A DNA stretch of 64,000 nucleotides. It comes from Mitsuaria sp. 7 (lineage in GTDB: Bacteria > Pseudomonadota > Gammaproteobacteria > Burkholderiales > Burkholderiaceae_C). Shown here piece by piece: positions 15,927 to 24,353 of the stretch (position 1 is the stretch's first letter; the number at the start of each line of letters is the position of its first letter). The stretch lies in NCBI RefSeq assembly GCF_001653795.1, contig NZ_CP011514.1, positions 1,620,998 to 1,684,997 of the forward strand. Reading direction: 5' to 3'. Made by a program: the position numbers and the translations under genes. Under the pieces are notes generated by a model. The model did not search any database and had not been told where the DNA came from. It worked only from the letters and a program-made list of their open reading frames with translations.

Positions 15927-17720
15927 TCACTTCGGCGGCTTGATTTCCTGGCGGTAAGTGCCCACGAGTTCGCCCTTGCCGAGCACGTGTCCCTTGGCCG
16001 CCGCCAGCACGTCGTCGCGGTTCGCGCCCAAGGGCAGCTGCAGCAGGATGTCCAGCGCCAGGACCTGGAAGTGGTAGTGATGCGACGGATCGCCGACGGG
16101 CGGCCGAGGGCCGTAGTAGCCGACGGAGCCGCGGCTGGTGGTGCCCTGCATCAGTCCCGCGGGCTCGGTGAGCCGCTCCTGTTCCTGGAGACCTTCTGGC
16201 AGCGCGGTCACATCGGCGGGGATGTTCCAGGCGACCCAGTGCACGAAGGGCGTGATGGGCCTGGCATCGGGGTCCTCGACGAGCAGCACGTAGCTCCTCG
16301 CCCCGGCGACCGCCTTCCAGGTCAAGGCCGGCGAGACGCCGTCGGCGTACTCGCTGTGCCTGGTCGGGATGGGCGCGCCTGAGGCGAAGGCGGTAGAGCT
16401 CAGCTCAATGACGGCCGACGTGCGCGGGGTCGTCTCCGGCCTGTCATTCGCGAGCGGCACGCCGACGCCGCGTTGCGCCTGGCGCTTCATCTCGTCCGCG
16501 GGTGTCTGCATCGCTGCCGCCGGCTGGGCGTTCCCCTGATAGGCCACGCGATAGAGGACGCCGTTCGCGTCGTCCGACATCAGCAGTGCGCCATCCCGGG
16601 CCCAGGCCAGGCCGACCGGCCGCGCGATGTGCGTGCGACCGCGGTCGGTCAGGAAGCCGGTGACGAAGGGCTCGATGCGTTGCGGCTTGCCGTCGGCGAA
16701 ACGGATGCGGACGATCTCATAGCCCGATGCCTCCTTGCGGTTCCAGGAGCCGCGCATCGTCACGAAGGCGTCGCCCGCGTACTCCGCGGGGAAGCGGCCG
16801 CCGCCCTTGTCGAAGACCATCTGCATCGGCGCCGCATGGGCCTTGTAGCCCAGCGCCATCGGCACGCTGTCGTTCTTCCACTGCGCCTTGGTGATCTCGC
16901 CCGGCGGCGTGCTCTGCGGGTTGATGCCGCCCGGGCCCCAGACATGCGGCCAGCCGTAGCGTCTGCCTTGTTCGATGAGATTCAGTTCCTCGGGCTGCAC
17001 GTCGTCGCCCAGGAAGTCGATGCCATGGTCCATGCCCCACAGCGCGCCCGTGGCCGGATGCCAGTCGAAGCCGATCGTGTTGCGCAATCCGCTGGCCACG
17101 ATGACGCGGCTCTGACCGTCCGGCGAGGCCCGCAGGATCGTGGCGTTCTCGGGGTTGCTCTCGTTGCACGCATTGCAGGTCGAGCCGGCGGTGATGTAGA
17201 GCATGCCGTCCGGCCCGAAAGCGATCGTCCGGTTCGGATGCTGGCCGGCATCGGGCAGGTCGCCGACGATGAGCGTCGGTTCGCCGACGCGACCGTCGGC
17301 TTGCAACGGCGCGACGAAGATCTCCTTGACGGTCGCCACGTACAGCTTGCCGTCGTGGATGGCCAGGCCATGAGTGCCGGCCCGGGCTAGCACCTTCACC
17401 GGCGGCCCGTCGGCGACACCATCGCCATCGCGGTCCTCGAGCATCAGGACGTCGCCCGTATCGCGCCGGCTGACGTAGATTTTCCCGTCGGGCGCCACGG
17501 CGATGATCCGCGCGTTTTTCAGGTTCCTTGCGAAGACGGACACCTTGAACCCGGCCGGCGCCTTGAGGGCCGCGACCTGGGCGTCGGTAGCGTCGACCTT
17601 GTCGGGCTTGAAGACGTGACTGCGGATCGGCACGTCGGTGCCGTCACCTTGCTGCGCACTGGCGGTCAGCGCCAGGCAGGCGCCGGTGATCAGGATCAAG
17701 AGCCGGGAACGGGGAAACAT
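15927..17720 (-). CDS. Secreted PQQ-type sugar dehydrogenase fused to PEBP domain
   Basis: A 597-residue exported protein with a signal peptide ending near TASAQQ. Residues about 30-420 form a beta-propeller of the sorbosone-dehydrogenase/PQQ-dependent sugar dehydrogenase type. The hallmarks present are GLRNTIGFDWHP, the MDHGIDFLGDD segment and PEELN...YGWPHVWG. A NACNE Cys pair lies in one blade. Residues about 440-597 are a phosphatidylethanolamine-binding (YbhB/Raf-kinase-inhibitor-like) domain with VEDPDA and the VHWVAWNIP and GPRPP signatures. The start at 17720 has AGGA five bases upstream. The natural linkage of these two domains is uncommon in my knowledge. It probably oxidises sugars or related ligands in the periplasm; the PEBP part may bind a ligand. 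Confidence 0.9.
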   Translation of the reverse strand: MFPRSRLLILITGACLALTASAQQGDGTDVPIRSHVFKPDKVDATDAQVAALKAPAGFKVSVFARNLKNARIIAVAPDGKIYVSRRDTGDVLMLEDRDGDGVADGPPVKVLARAGTHGLAIHDGKLYVATVKEIFVAPLQADGRVGEPTLIVGDLPDAGQHPNRTIAFGPDGMLYITAGSTCNACNESNPENATILRASPDGQSRVIVASGLRNTIGFDWHPATGALWGMDHGIDFLGDDVQPEELNLIEQGRRYGWPHVWGPGGINPQSTPPGEITKAQWKNDSVPMALGYKAHAAPMQMVFDKGGGRFPAEYAGDAFVTMRGSWNRKEASGYEIVRIRFADGKPQRIEPFVTGFLTDRGRTHIARPVGLAWARDGALLMSDDANGVLYRVAYQGNAQPAAAMQTPADEMKRQAQRGVGVPLANDRPETTPRTSAVIELSSTAFASGAPIPTRHSEYADGVSPALTWKAVAGARSYVLLVEDPDARPITPFVHWVAWNIPADVTALPEGLQEQERLTEPAGLMQGTTSRGSVGYYGPRPPVGDPSHHYHFQVLALDILLQLPLGANRDDVLAAAKGHVLGKGELVGTYRQEIKPPK

Positions 17721-17874
17721 GGGAATCCTAGGAGTGGATCCCATGGCAATCGGCAGACGACGCTCCCGCGATCTGCGTGCCCGTTCCCGACGCAGGCGAT
17801 GGCATCGCGGCCGTGATGCCCGTGATGCCCGTGACGCCTTTCGACGCCGTCTGCGGCGCGACGGCTCCGCAGGA

Positions 17875-18105
17875 TCAGTGCAGCGCCACGTTCAGCTGGT
17901 CGACGGCCTCGGCCCAGTCCGCGTCCTGAAGCAGCAGCTCCTTGAGCAGGCGCGACTGCTGCTCGGACCAGAACGGCGCCTCGGTGATCTTCACGTCACC
18001 GGGCAGCGGTCGGTGCACCGAGATGAACTCGCGGATCTCCGCCTCGGAAGAGGGCAGACCGAGCTGGTCGAACAACTCGTGAAACTGGTGGTTGGGCGCT
18101 TCCAT
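17875..18105 (-). CDS. DUF2789 family small protein
   Basis: A 76-residue acidic protein matching the DUF2789 pattern: an N-terminal HQFHELFDQLGLPS segment, a central ISVHRPLPGDVKITEAPFW segment and the C-terminal helix QDADWAEAVDQLNVAL. The function of this family is unknown; its members are cytoplasmic. The ribosome site is excellent (AAGGAG five bases before ATG). It stands alone upstream (on the same strand) of the secreted dehydrogenase fusion, separated by about 150 bp, and nothing else is seen in that gap. Confidence 0.85.
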   Translation of the reverse strand: MEAPNHQFHELFDQLGLPSSEAEIREFISVHRPLPGDVKITEAPFWSEQQSRLLKELLLQDADWAEAVDQLNVALH

Positions 18106-18197
18106 GAGGTCTCCTTCAAAGTTCGGTCGCGTTCGAGATTAACGCCAAGCGCGGCGCGGCGGTGTAGGACAGTGTTCCATTCAGGACACCGCTGCGC

Positions 18198-19016
18198 TTA
18201 CCTCGGCGGTGCTTGCCTCGGCGGTGCCACAAGCGCCCCTTCGATCCCATGCCGGCGCAGCGCCTCCGCCACGAAGCCGGAAGCCTTCATCTCCTCAACG
18301 AATCCGCTCAGCCATCGCTGCGCGGCCACGCGTCCCTTGGGCACGCCCATCGCCTGCTCGATCACCATGAAGCGGCCCGGCAGCAGGCGCACGCCGCCCA
18401 CGCGGCGCGCGTCGGCTTCGAGCTGCTGACGCACACCCGCGGCGACATCGAGCTGGTCGGCGAGGAACATGTCGGTGACCGCCGGCGACGTCGGCGCGCG
18501 CACCAGCGTGGCGGACCTGATCTCGCGGGTCAGGTACAGGTCGTAGGCGCTGCCGCGGCCGACGACGATGCGCCGGCCCGTGCGGTCGACGTCCTCGTTG
18601 CGCTGCAGCGGCGAGTCGTTGCGGACCAGGTAGGCGCCTTCGATGATCACGTAGGGCGCGGTGTAGTCGGTGTCGGCGCCGCGCAGCGGATCGATGGCGA
18701 CGAAGGCGAGGTCGACCTGCTTGTCCTTGATCGCCTCGACGACCTTGCCCGCCGCGTTGAAGGCGACGAGCTCGATGCTCACGCCCAGTCGCCGCGCCGC
18801 CTCGCGCGCGAGGTCCACCGAGACGCCGCGCAGTTCGCCGTCGGCGCCACGGCTGGCCAGGATGGGATTGCCGAGGTTGATCGCGGCGCGGAGCTTGCCG
18901 TTGCCGGCCAACTCAGCTGCGGCGGCGCAGGCCTCAGACGAGCCTGGCGACGCGCACGCGCTCAGCAGCAGTGTGGCGGCGCCGGCGGCGCAGAGTTCGC
19001 GACGTTGCACGTTCAT
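18198..19016 (-). CDS. Periplasmic solute-binding lipoprotein (amino-acid type)
   Basis: A 272-residue protein of the family 3 solute-binding proteins (ABC amino-acid receptors). The N-terminus has a lipobox (LLLSACAS), so it should be lipid-anchored in the periplasm. The fold markers are GELRGVSVDLAREAARRLGV near residue 60, then VDLAFVAIDPLRGADTDYTAPY and a second lobe with GRGSAYDLYL. The start at 19016 has AAGGA six bases upstream. No ABC permease or ATPase is nearby, so it works with a remote transporter or is a stand-alone ligand sensor. It is the last gene of a leftward block of catabolic genes, 20 bp after the oxidoreductase gene. Confidence 0.88.
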   Translation of the reverse strand: MNVQRRELCAAGAATLLLSACASPGSSEACAAAAELAGNGKLRAAINLGNPILASRGADGELRGVSVDLAREAARRLGVSIELVAFNAAGKVVEAIKDKQVDLAFVAIDPLRGADTDYTAPYVIIEGAYLVRNDSPLQRNEDVDRTGRRIVVGRGSAYDLYLTREIRSATLVRAPTSPAVTDMFLADQLDVAAGVRQQLEADARRVGGVRLLPGRFMVIEQAMGVPKGRVAAQRWLSGFVEEMKASGFVAEALRRHGIEGALVAPPRQAPPR

Positions 19017-19036
19017 GTCGATGTCCTTGTCGTTGT

Positions 19037-20032
19037 TCAGTCCGCACTTCCCGCCAGCACGATCTTGCCGAGATGCTCGGCGTGTTCCATCGAGGCCTTG
19101 GCCTGCGCCAGGTCCTCGAAGCGGAACACGCGGTCCACCACGGGCCGCAGGCGACCGTCGGCGAACAGCGGGAGCCAGTCCGTCCTGAACCCTGGCACCG
19201 GTTCCGCGCGCTGCCGCGGAGTTCGGAGCTTGTTCGAGACGCCGAAGAGATGAAGACGCCGTGCGTGCAACGCTTCGAGGTCGAGCTCGGCCTTGAGCAC
19301 GCCGTCCACGTAACCGACCATCGCAAGCCTTCCCTGGAAGCCCAGCGACCGCACGCATTCGGCGAACACGGTGCCGCCGACGGTGTCGATGGCGAGGTCC
19401 GCGCCACGACCATCCGTCGCCTCGCGCACCGCGGTGGCGAACTCTGGCGCGCGGGTCTCGAGACCGAGGTCCAGCCCCAGCGTCTTCAGCCGGGCGAGCT
19501 TGGTCGCGCTGCCCGACGTGGCGATCACCGTCGCGCCCATGGCCTTGGCCGCCGACAGCGCGGCGACGCCGACGCCTGAGCTACCTCCCGCCACGAGCAG
19601 GGTCTCGCCCGCCATCAACCGGCCCTGGACCACCAGCATGTCGTAGACGACGAGGAAGGTGAGCGGGATCGCGCCCGCGGCTGTCCAGTCGAGGGCTTCG
19701 GGCACGTGCAGCGCCTCCGCCTCGCTGATCAGCGCGAAGTCGGCGAAGCCGCCGGCGCACCGACCCATGACGCGATCGCCGACGCGCCACCCCTGGACGC
19801 CGCCGCCGACTTCGATGACTTCGCCGGCCGCTTCCGCGCCCACCGGCTTCGGGGCGCCGCCAGCGCCGCCAGCGCCGTGAAGGCCGTGACCGGCCAGGAA
19901 CTCACCGCGGTTCAGACCCGCCGCGCGCACGCGGATGAGCAGTTGACCGGGACCGGGGACAGGGCGGGGCAGGTCCTCGCGGAGCACCAGCTCCGCGTGG
20001 CCGTCGTGGTGTTGGAGGGTGTAGCCGCGCAT
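19037..20032 (-). CDS. Quinone-oxidoreductase-like MDR dehydrogenase
   Basis: A 331-residue medium-chain dehydrogenase/reductase of the quinone oxidoreductase type. The N-terminal GroES-like domain has AAGLNRGEFLAGHG in place of the zinc-ligand cysteine motif, so catalytic zinc is unlikely. The nucleotide-binding domain has a GGSSGVGVAAL loop consistent with NADPH use, and the DTVGG signature follows. It should reduce quinones or alpha,beta-unsaturated carbonyls. The start could be 20032 or 20053; GGAG lies 11 bases before the former. It lies between the MmgE/PrpD gene (57 bp) and the solute-binding lipoprotein gene (20 bp), in what looks like one operon. Confidence 0.9.
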   Translation of the reverse strand: MRGYTLQHHDGHAELVLREDLPRPVPGPGQLLIRVRAAGLNRGEFLAGHGLHGAGGAGGAPKPVGAEAAGEVIEVGGGVQGWRVGDRVMGRCAGGFADFALISEAEALHVPEALDWTAAGAIPLTFLVVYDMLVVQGRLMAGETLLVAGGSSGVGVAALSAAKAMGATVIATSGSATKLARLKTLGLDLGLETRAPEFATAVREATDGRGADLAIDTVGGTVFAECVRSLGFQGRLAMVGYVDGVLKAELDLEALHARRLHLFGVSNKLRTPRQRAEPVPGFRTDWLPLFADGRLRPVVDRVFRFEDLAQAKASMEHAEHLGKIVLAGSAD

Positions 20033-20088
20033 CGTGTGCTTGTCTCCGCTCATCGAAACTGATCGAAGCCGATCGAAGCCGACCGAAC

Positions 20089-21459
20089 TCAGGGCCGCGC
20101 CAGTGCTGTCAGCTCGCGCACGTCGGCCAGGTCGCCGAGCTTCCAGCAGGCCGCGATCAACGCGTCGCTGCGCGCGGCGCCGATGACGACGTCCGATTGC
20201 GAGTGGAATTTCGCGTCCAGCGCCGCGTCGCTCATCGGCTTGTGCAGCGAGCCGATCGCGTGCTCGACGAAGACGTGGACGCGACGGCCGTCGCGCAGCA
20301 CCGCCGTCATGTCGACCGAGGCCTCGTCGATGTTGTCGTCGATCGTCGCCACGACCTTGCGGCGCAACGCCACGACGTCCTCGCGGTTGACGATCGCGTC
20401 GTCGTACTCGGGCTCGCCCGCGCGGCCGAAGATCAGGCCGGCCGAGACGCCGTGATAGACGCTGAACTTGCCCTGCAGGCCGTCCGCCGGTTCCTTCTTG
20501 CCGGTGAGCTCCAGCACCAGCGAATGCACCTTCAGCTCGATGCGCTCGACGTCCTCGGGCCGCACGCCCTGCTCGCGCAGCTGCACGGCGGCGTCGATGC
20601 TCGGGTGGATGACGATGCCGCAGGCGAAGGGCTTGTAGGTGTTGAAGGAAATCTCGAAGCGCTCGCCGAGCTCGTCGGTGGCCTCGTTCCAGGCGTACTT
20701 CGTCGACACCACCTGCGCAAAGCCGCGCGGTGCCTCGAGGGCGCGCGGGCTGGCGGTGTAGCCGTGCCTGGCCAGCAGCGCCGACAGCAGTCCGGCGCGC
20801 GCGGCGCCACCAGGATGGAAGGGCTTGGTCATCGTCCCGAACTGCTCGCGCAGGCCCACGGGCTGCGAGGCGGCGATGCCCAGCGCCATCTGCGTCCGGT
20901 ACTCGTCCAGTCCGAGCAGCCGCGCGCAGGCCGCCGCGGCCCCCAGCGTCCCGGTGGAGCCGGTGATGTGCCAGCCGCGGTCGTAGTGCTCCGGGTAGAC
21001 GAGGTTGCCCATGCGGCAGGACACGTCGATGCCCAGGACCATCGCGTCGATCAGCTGCCGGCCGGACAGGCCGAGGTGCTCGGCCAGCGCCAGCGCCGCC
21101 GAGGCCACCGGACCGGCCGGATGGATGATGGTCTTCAGGTGCGTGTCGTCGAAGTCGAAGGTGTGCGAGCTGATGCCGTTCAGCAGCGCGGCGCCGGCCA
21201 TGTCGACCTTCTCGGCGCGGCCGAGGATGCTGGCCTGCGCGGAAGGCTCCAGCATCTGCACGGCGGCCAGCGCCGCGTGCATCGCCTCATGACCGGCGGC
21301 GCCGACGGCGCAACCCGCCCAGTTCATGAAGGTGCGATGGGCCTCGTGGTCCACCGCGTCGCTCCAGCCGCGCGAGGGATGCGTGGCCACGTAGCGGGCG
21401 AGGATCTGGGTGATGGGCGGGGCGTTGTGGTCGGCGGCGACCTGGGTATTGCGTGCCAT
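20089..21459 (-). CDS. MmgE/PrpD-family dehydratase-like protein
   Basis: A 456-residue member of the MmgE/PrpD family, which includes 2-methylcitrate dehydratase and related (de)hydratases or isomerases acting on tri- and dicarboxylates. Seen in the sequence: the N-terminal helical region with FMNWAGCAVGAAGHEAMHAAL, the FDFDDTHLKTIIHPAGP motif (Asp-Asp-Thr-His), and FHPGGAARAGLLSALLARHG, all typical of the family. It directly follows a Bug-type tricarboxylate receptor gene (70 bp). This pairing is common in Burkholderiales and suggests breakdown of an imported carboxylate. It is not the propionate pathway enzyme by context, because prpB and prpC are absent. Confidence 0.93.
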   Translation of the reverse strand: MARNTQVAADHNAPPITQILARYVATHPSRGWSDAVDHEAHRTFMNWAGCAVGAAGHEAMHAALAAVQMLEPSAQASILGRAEKVDMAGAALLNGISSHTFDFDDTHLKTIIHPAGPVASAALALAEHLGLSGRQLIDAMVLGIDVSCRMGNLVYPEHYDRGWHITGSTGTLGAAAACARLLGLDEYRTQMALGIAASQPVGLREQFGTMTKPFHPGGAARAGLLSALLARHGYTASPRALEAPRGFAQVVSTKYAWNEATDELGERFEISFNTYKPFACGIVIHPSIDAAVQLREQGVRPEDVERIELKVHSLVLELTGKKEPADGLQGKFSVYHGVSAGLIFGRAGEPEYDDAIVNREDVVALRRKVVATIDDNIDEASVDMTAVLRDGRRVHVFVEHAIGSLHKPMSDAALDAKFHSQSDVVIGAARSDALIAACWKLGDLADVRELTALARP

Positions 21460-21529
21460 GAAGTGCTTTCGTCCTTGAGTCGTTCTTCGGGCCGAGGAGT
21501 TGGCCTGGGTCGGGTTGTCGATCGGTGGG

Positions 21530-22501
21530 TCAATCGTCGACCTGGATCTTGCGTTCGCGGGCCAGCGTGGTCCACCGGGCCACCTCGGCCTGGATGTGAC
21601 GGCCGAACTGCTCGGGGCTCATGGCCGTCGGATCGACGGCTTCCGCGGCCAGCTTCTCGCGCATGTCGGACGCCTTGAGCACCGCGTTCAGCGTGGCGTT
21701 GAGCTGCTTGACCAGCGGCGCGGGGATGCCGGCGGGGCCGACGACGCCGTACCACTGCATCGCGTCGAAGCCCTTGAATCCGGACTCGATCAGCGTGGGC
21801 ACGTCCTTGAGCGTCGGATTGCGCGCGGTGCCGGTGACGGCCAGCGGTTTCACGCGGCCGGAGCGGATGTGCGGCAGCGCTGCGGCCAGGCCGGGGAACA
21901 TCGCGTGGGTCTGGCCGCCCATCAGGTCGGTGAAGGCCGGCGAGATGCCGCGGTAGGGCACGTGCAGCATGAAGACGCCGGCCTGCTGCTTGAAGAGCTC
22001 CATCACGAGCTGCGTCAGCGAGCCCACGCCGGAGGAGCCGTAGCTCAGCTTGCCGGGGTTCTTGCGGGCGTACTCGATGAAGCCCTTGAGGTCGTTGACC
22101 GGCACCGCGCTGTTGACCACCAGCACGTTGGGCGTGCCGCCAATCATGCCGATGGGGCTGAAGTCCTTGACCGCGTCGTAGGGCAGCTTGCGCGTGGCCG
22201 GGCTGGTGCCGTGCGTGGCCACGTAGCCCTGCATCAGCGTGTAGCCGTCGGGCGGCGCCTTGGCCGTGGCCTGCGTGGCGATCACGCCGCCTCCGCCGCC
22301 GATGTTGTCGACGACGAACGTCTGGTTGAGCGCATGGCCCCAGCGTTCGCAGACGGCGCGGCCGATGAAGTCGCTGCCGCCGCCCGCGGCCACGGGCACG
22401 ATGTATCGGATCGGCTTGCTGGGGAAGGTGTCCGCCGCCCATGAGCGCCTGGCGAGCAGGAGCGCGGGAGCGGCGATCAGCACGGATCGTCGGTTCGTCA
22501 T
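21530..22501 (-). CDS. Tripartite tricarboxylate receptor protein (Bug family)
   Basis: A 323-residue periplasmic binding protein of the Bug/TctC family. A signal peptide ends near SWAAD. Family markers are present: FPSKPIRYIVPVAAGGGSD, the NIGGGGGVIAT loop, DGYTLMQGYVATHGT, and the C-terminal HIQAEVARWTTLARE helix. These receptors bind carboxylates; the ligand is unknown. No TctA/TctB membrane subunits are present in the window, as is usual for orphan Bug receptors. It lies between the GntR regulator (upstream, 88 bp) and the MmgE/PrpD gene, so the regulator, receptor and enzyme probably form one carboxylate utilisation operon. Confidence 0.94.
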   Translation of the reverse strand: MTNRRSVLIAAPALLLARRSWAADTFPSKPIRYIVPVAAGGGSDFIGRAVCERWGHALNQTFVVDNIGGGGGVIATQATAKAPPDGYTLMQGYVATHGTSPATRKLPYDAVKDFSPIGMIGGTPNVLVVNSAVPVNDLKGFIEYARKNPGKLSYGSSGVGSLTQLVMELFKQQAGVFMLHVPYRGISPAFTDLMGGQTHAMFPGLAAALPHIRSGRVKPLAVTGTARNPTLKDVPTLIESGFKGFDAMQWYGVVGPAGIPAPLVKQLNATLNAVLKASDMREKLAAEAVDPTAMSPEQFGRHIQAEVARWTTLARERKIQVDD

Positions 22502-22589
22502 CGGTTTGTCTCCGTATGAAGCGGGGCTCTTTGGCGGCCCTCGTTCTTGCTTGGGTGGGATGTGCGCCGGCGCGCGCCCGGGATCCGGC

Positions 22590-23318
22590 CTAGCTCATGC
22601 CGTCGCCCGGGTCGCCGCCGCCGTTCTTTCCTTCCGTCTCCAGCAGACGCCCGTGCGCCGCGTTGACGTGGTGTTCCTGCAGCCGCTGGCACAGCGCGGC
22701 GTCACCGTCGTCGAGCGCGGCGACGATCTGGTCGTGCTCCAGGATCGAGACCTTCATGCCCACGTCGCGCGACAGGTTCCGCAGCCGCGACAGGTGCAGC
22801 TGCTGGACGATCCCCTGGTAGGTGCGCGTCAGCGGCTCGTTGTCGGTGGCCTCGACGATGGCCCAGTGGAAGGCGAGGTTGGCGGCGTAATAGGCCTGCA
22901 CGTCGCGACGGCGCGCGTTGGCCTTCATCTCGCGGCCCAGCGTCACGAGCCGCTTCACGAGGGCATCGCGACGGGGACGGTCCAGCGCCGCGGCGCGGCG
23001 GCCGGCGTGGCCGTCGAGCAGGCTGCGCAGCTCGTAGAGGTTGGAGATTTCCTTGGGGTCGAGGACCCGCACGAACACGCCGGCGTGCTTGCGCGCGGCG
23101 ACCAGGCCGGTGCTTTCAAGCTCGCGCAGCGCCTCCCGCACGGGGACGCGCGAAACGCGCAGGCGGGCCGCGACGTCCGGTTCGTTGATGCGCTGTCCCG
23201 GCGGCAGGTCCCCGCGGAGGATGGCGTTCAGCACCTCGTCGCGGACGAGCTTGGCGAGCGACGTGTCCCGCACCTCGGCGAGCAGGTCGGGGGAGGTGTC
23301 GGTGATCCAGGGCAGCAT
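22590..23318 (-). CDS. GntR-family regulator with FCD effector domain
   Basis: A 242-residue regulator. The N-terminal winged helix (about residues 19-85) has GDLPPGQRINEPDVAARL and SRVPVREALRELESTGLV, typical of the FadR subfamily. The C-terminal FCD helical bundle has ELRSLLDGHAGRRAA, the NLAFHWAIVEATDN motif and a HDQIVAALDDGD...HH pattern with metal-binding histidines. It heads the leftward carboxylate operon. There is no ribosome binding site before the ATG: a palindromic operator directly abuts the start codon and overlaps a plausible -10 box, so the transcript may be leaderless. The effector is likely a carboxylic acid related to the pathway. Confidence 0.92.
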   Translation of the reverse strand: MLPWITDTSPDLLAEVRDTSLAKLVRDEVLNAILRGDLPPGQRINEPDVAARLRVSRVPVREALRELESTGLVAARKHAGVFVRVLDPKEISNLYELRSLLDGHAGRRAAALDRPRRDALVKRLVTLGREMKANARRRDVQAYYAANLAFHWAIVEATDNEPLTRTYQGIVQQLHLSRLRNLSRDVGMKVSILEHDQIVAALDDGDAALCQRLQEHHVNAAHGRLLETEGKNGGGDPGDGMS

Positions 23319-23344
23319 TCGTCTATCGTATACGATCAGACGAA
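23318..23344 (-). promoter_or_regulatory. Nested palindromic operator and promoter of gntR gene
   Basis: An inner perfect palindrome ATCGTATACGAT (23325-23336) is flanked by inverted arms TTCGTCT (23318-23324) and AGACGAA (23338-23344), offset by one base. GTATAC-centred palindromes are the usual operator class of FCD-type GntR regulators. On the minus strand TACGAT (23325-23330) is a possible -10 box and TTGTTC (23347-23352) a possible -35 box with a 16-base spacer. Transcription would begin at or next to the ATG at 23318. This indicates negative autoregulation and perhaps a leaderless message. Confidence 0.75.
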
Positions 23345-23398
23345 ATGAACAAGGTCGGGATCCAGGTCTTGCCTGTCACGGTGCGAATGGCGATTTCT

Positions 23399-23436
23399 CC
23401 CTCTCCCGCTTGCGGGAGAGGGCAGGGGTGAGGGCC
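23399..23436 (+). repeat. REP-like palindrome, copy 1
   Basis: Perfect stem CCCTCTCCCGC / GCGGGAGAGGG with a TT loop (23399-23422), followed by the tail CAGGGGTGAGGG. It lies downstream of the transglutaminase gene stop (23460, minus strand) and upstream of the gntR promoter. The same stem and tail recur near 25.5 kb. It may also end transcription or stabilise the mRNA 3' end. Confidence 0.85.
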
Positions 23437-23459
23437 AGCGGCGGCGGCAGTACGGAAGC

Positions 23460-24353
23460 TCAGGCCGCGACCGGCGCCAGATGACATCCCGCCGAATCGC
23501 CGTCGGTGGACAGCGCGCGGCCCACGTCGACCGGCAGCTGCAGTCCGGGCCCGCCGCACGCGGTCGCTCGCACCAGCGGCGCGAACGGCGCCTGGATCTG
23601 CCCGAACAGCGTCGCGAACGGCACATCCGCCGCATCGCGTCCGGTGCCGATGCGCACGAAGCCCATCGGGATCCCGTTCCCCGACGCGTCGAAGATGTAC
23701 CAGCGCCTGCCGAGGTAGACCTCCACATAGGCATGGAAGTCCGGCGCCTTCGTCGGATCGGCGCCGTAGTCCGTGCCGGTCACATACCTCGCCGGCATCG
23801 ACAGCGCCCGGCACAGCGCGATCATCACGTGCGCCTGGTCCCGGCAGACGCCGACCCGGTCCGTCAAGGTATCGAGCGCGGTGGTCTGCGTCGTCGACCC
23901 ATAGGAGGAATAGGCGATGTGCCGCTGCACCCACGCCGCGATCGCCGCGGCGCGCGCATAACCCGGCGGCACGTGCCCGAACTCGGCCTCGGCCCACGGC
24001 GTGAGCCGATCGGATTCGCAGTAGCGGCTGGGTGCGAGGTAGGACAGGAACTCGACAGGCAACTGGTCGATCGGGCATTCCTCGATGAAGGCCGGATCGC
24101 CGACCGCATGCTCGATCGTGACGCTCGCCGTGTAGGTCAGATGGAAGTTCCCCTGCGGCGCGCGCACGCGCAGCAGCCGGTTGCGGCTGCTGGCCACCGT
24201 CTCCGACCGCCACGGCACGTCGGGCGTCAGCACGACGCTTTCCTGCAGCACCCGCTGCGCCGCCGTGTGCGCCGGCTGGATGCTGAAGACGAAATCGCCG
24301 TACGGCGAGTCGATCTGGTAGTCCAGTTCGAAGTGGAGATCGAGGCGAATCAT
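23460..24353 (-). CDS. Transglutaminase-like cysteine protease family protein
   Basis: A 297-residue protein of the bacterial transglutaminase-like superfamily. The N-terminal beta domain (residues 1-155) starts MIRLDLHFELDYQI. The catalytic core has DRVGVCRDQAHVMIALCRALS with the nucleophile Cys, PDFHAYVEVYLG with the His, and the Asp in WYIFDASGNG. The family includes peptidases and amidases; the substrate is unknown. No signal peptide is seen. The start overlaps the stop of the upstream zinc-peptidase gene in an ATGA arrangement, which implies translational coupling. The pair of a transglutaminase-like protein and a zincin-like peptidase often occurs with ATP-grasp/alpha-E genes, which are absent here. 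Confidence 0.92.
   Translation of the reverse strand: MIRLDLHFELDYQIDSPYGDFVFSIQPAHTAAQRVLQESVVLTPDVPWRSETVASSRNRLLRVRAPQGNFHLTYTASVTIEHAVGDPAFIEECPIDQLPVEFLSYLAPSRYCESDRLTPWAEAEFGHVPPGYARAAAIAAWVQRHIAYSSYGSTTQTTALDTLTDRVGVCRDQAHVMIALCRALSMPARYVTGTDYGADPTKAPDFHAYVEVYLGRRWYIFDASGNGIPMGFVRIGTGRDAADVPFATLFGQIQAPFAPLVRATACGGPGLQLPVDVGRALSTDGDSAGCHLAPVAA

Noticed and set aside
20089..21459. Naming the MmgE/PrpD gene prpD (2-methylcitrate dehydratase)
   Set aside because: There is no prpB, prpC or acnD in the block, and the family covers several substrates; the Bug receptor and GntR regulator context fits another carboxylate.
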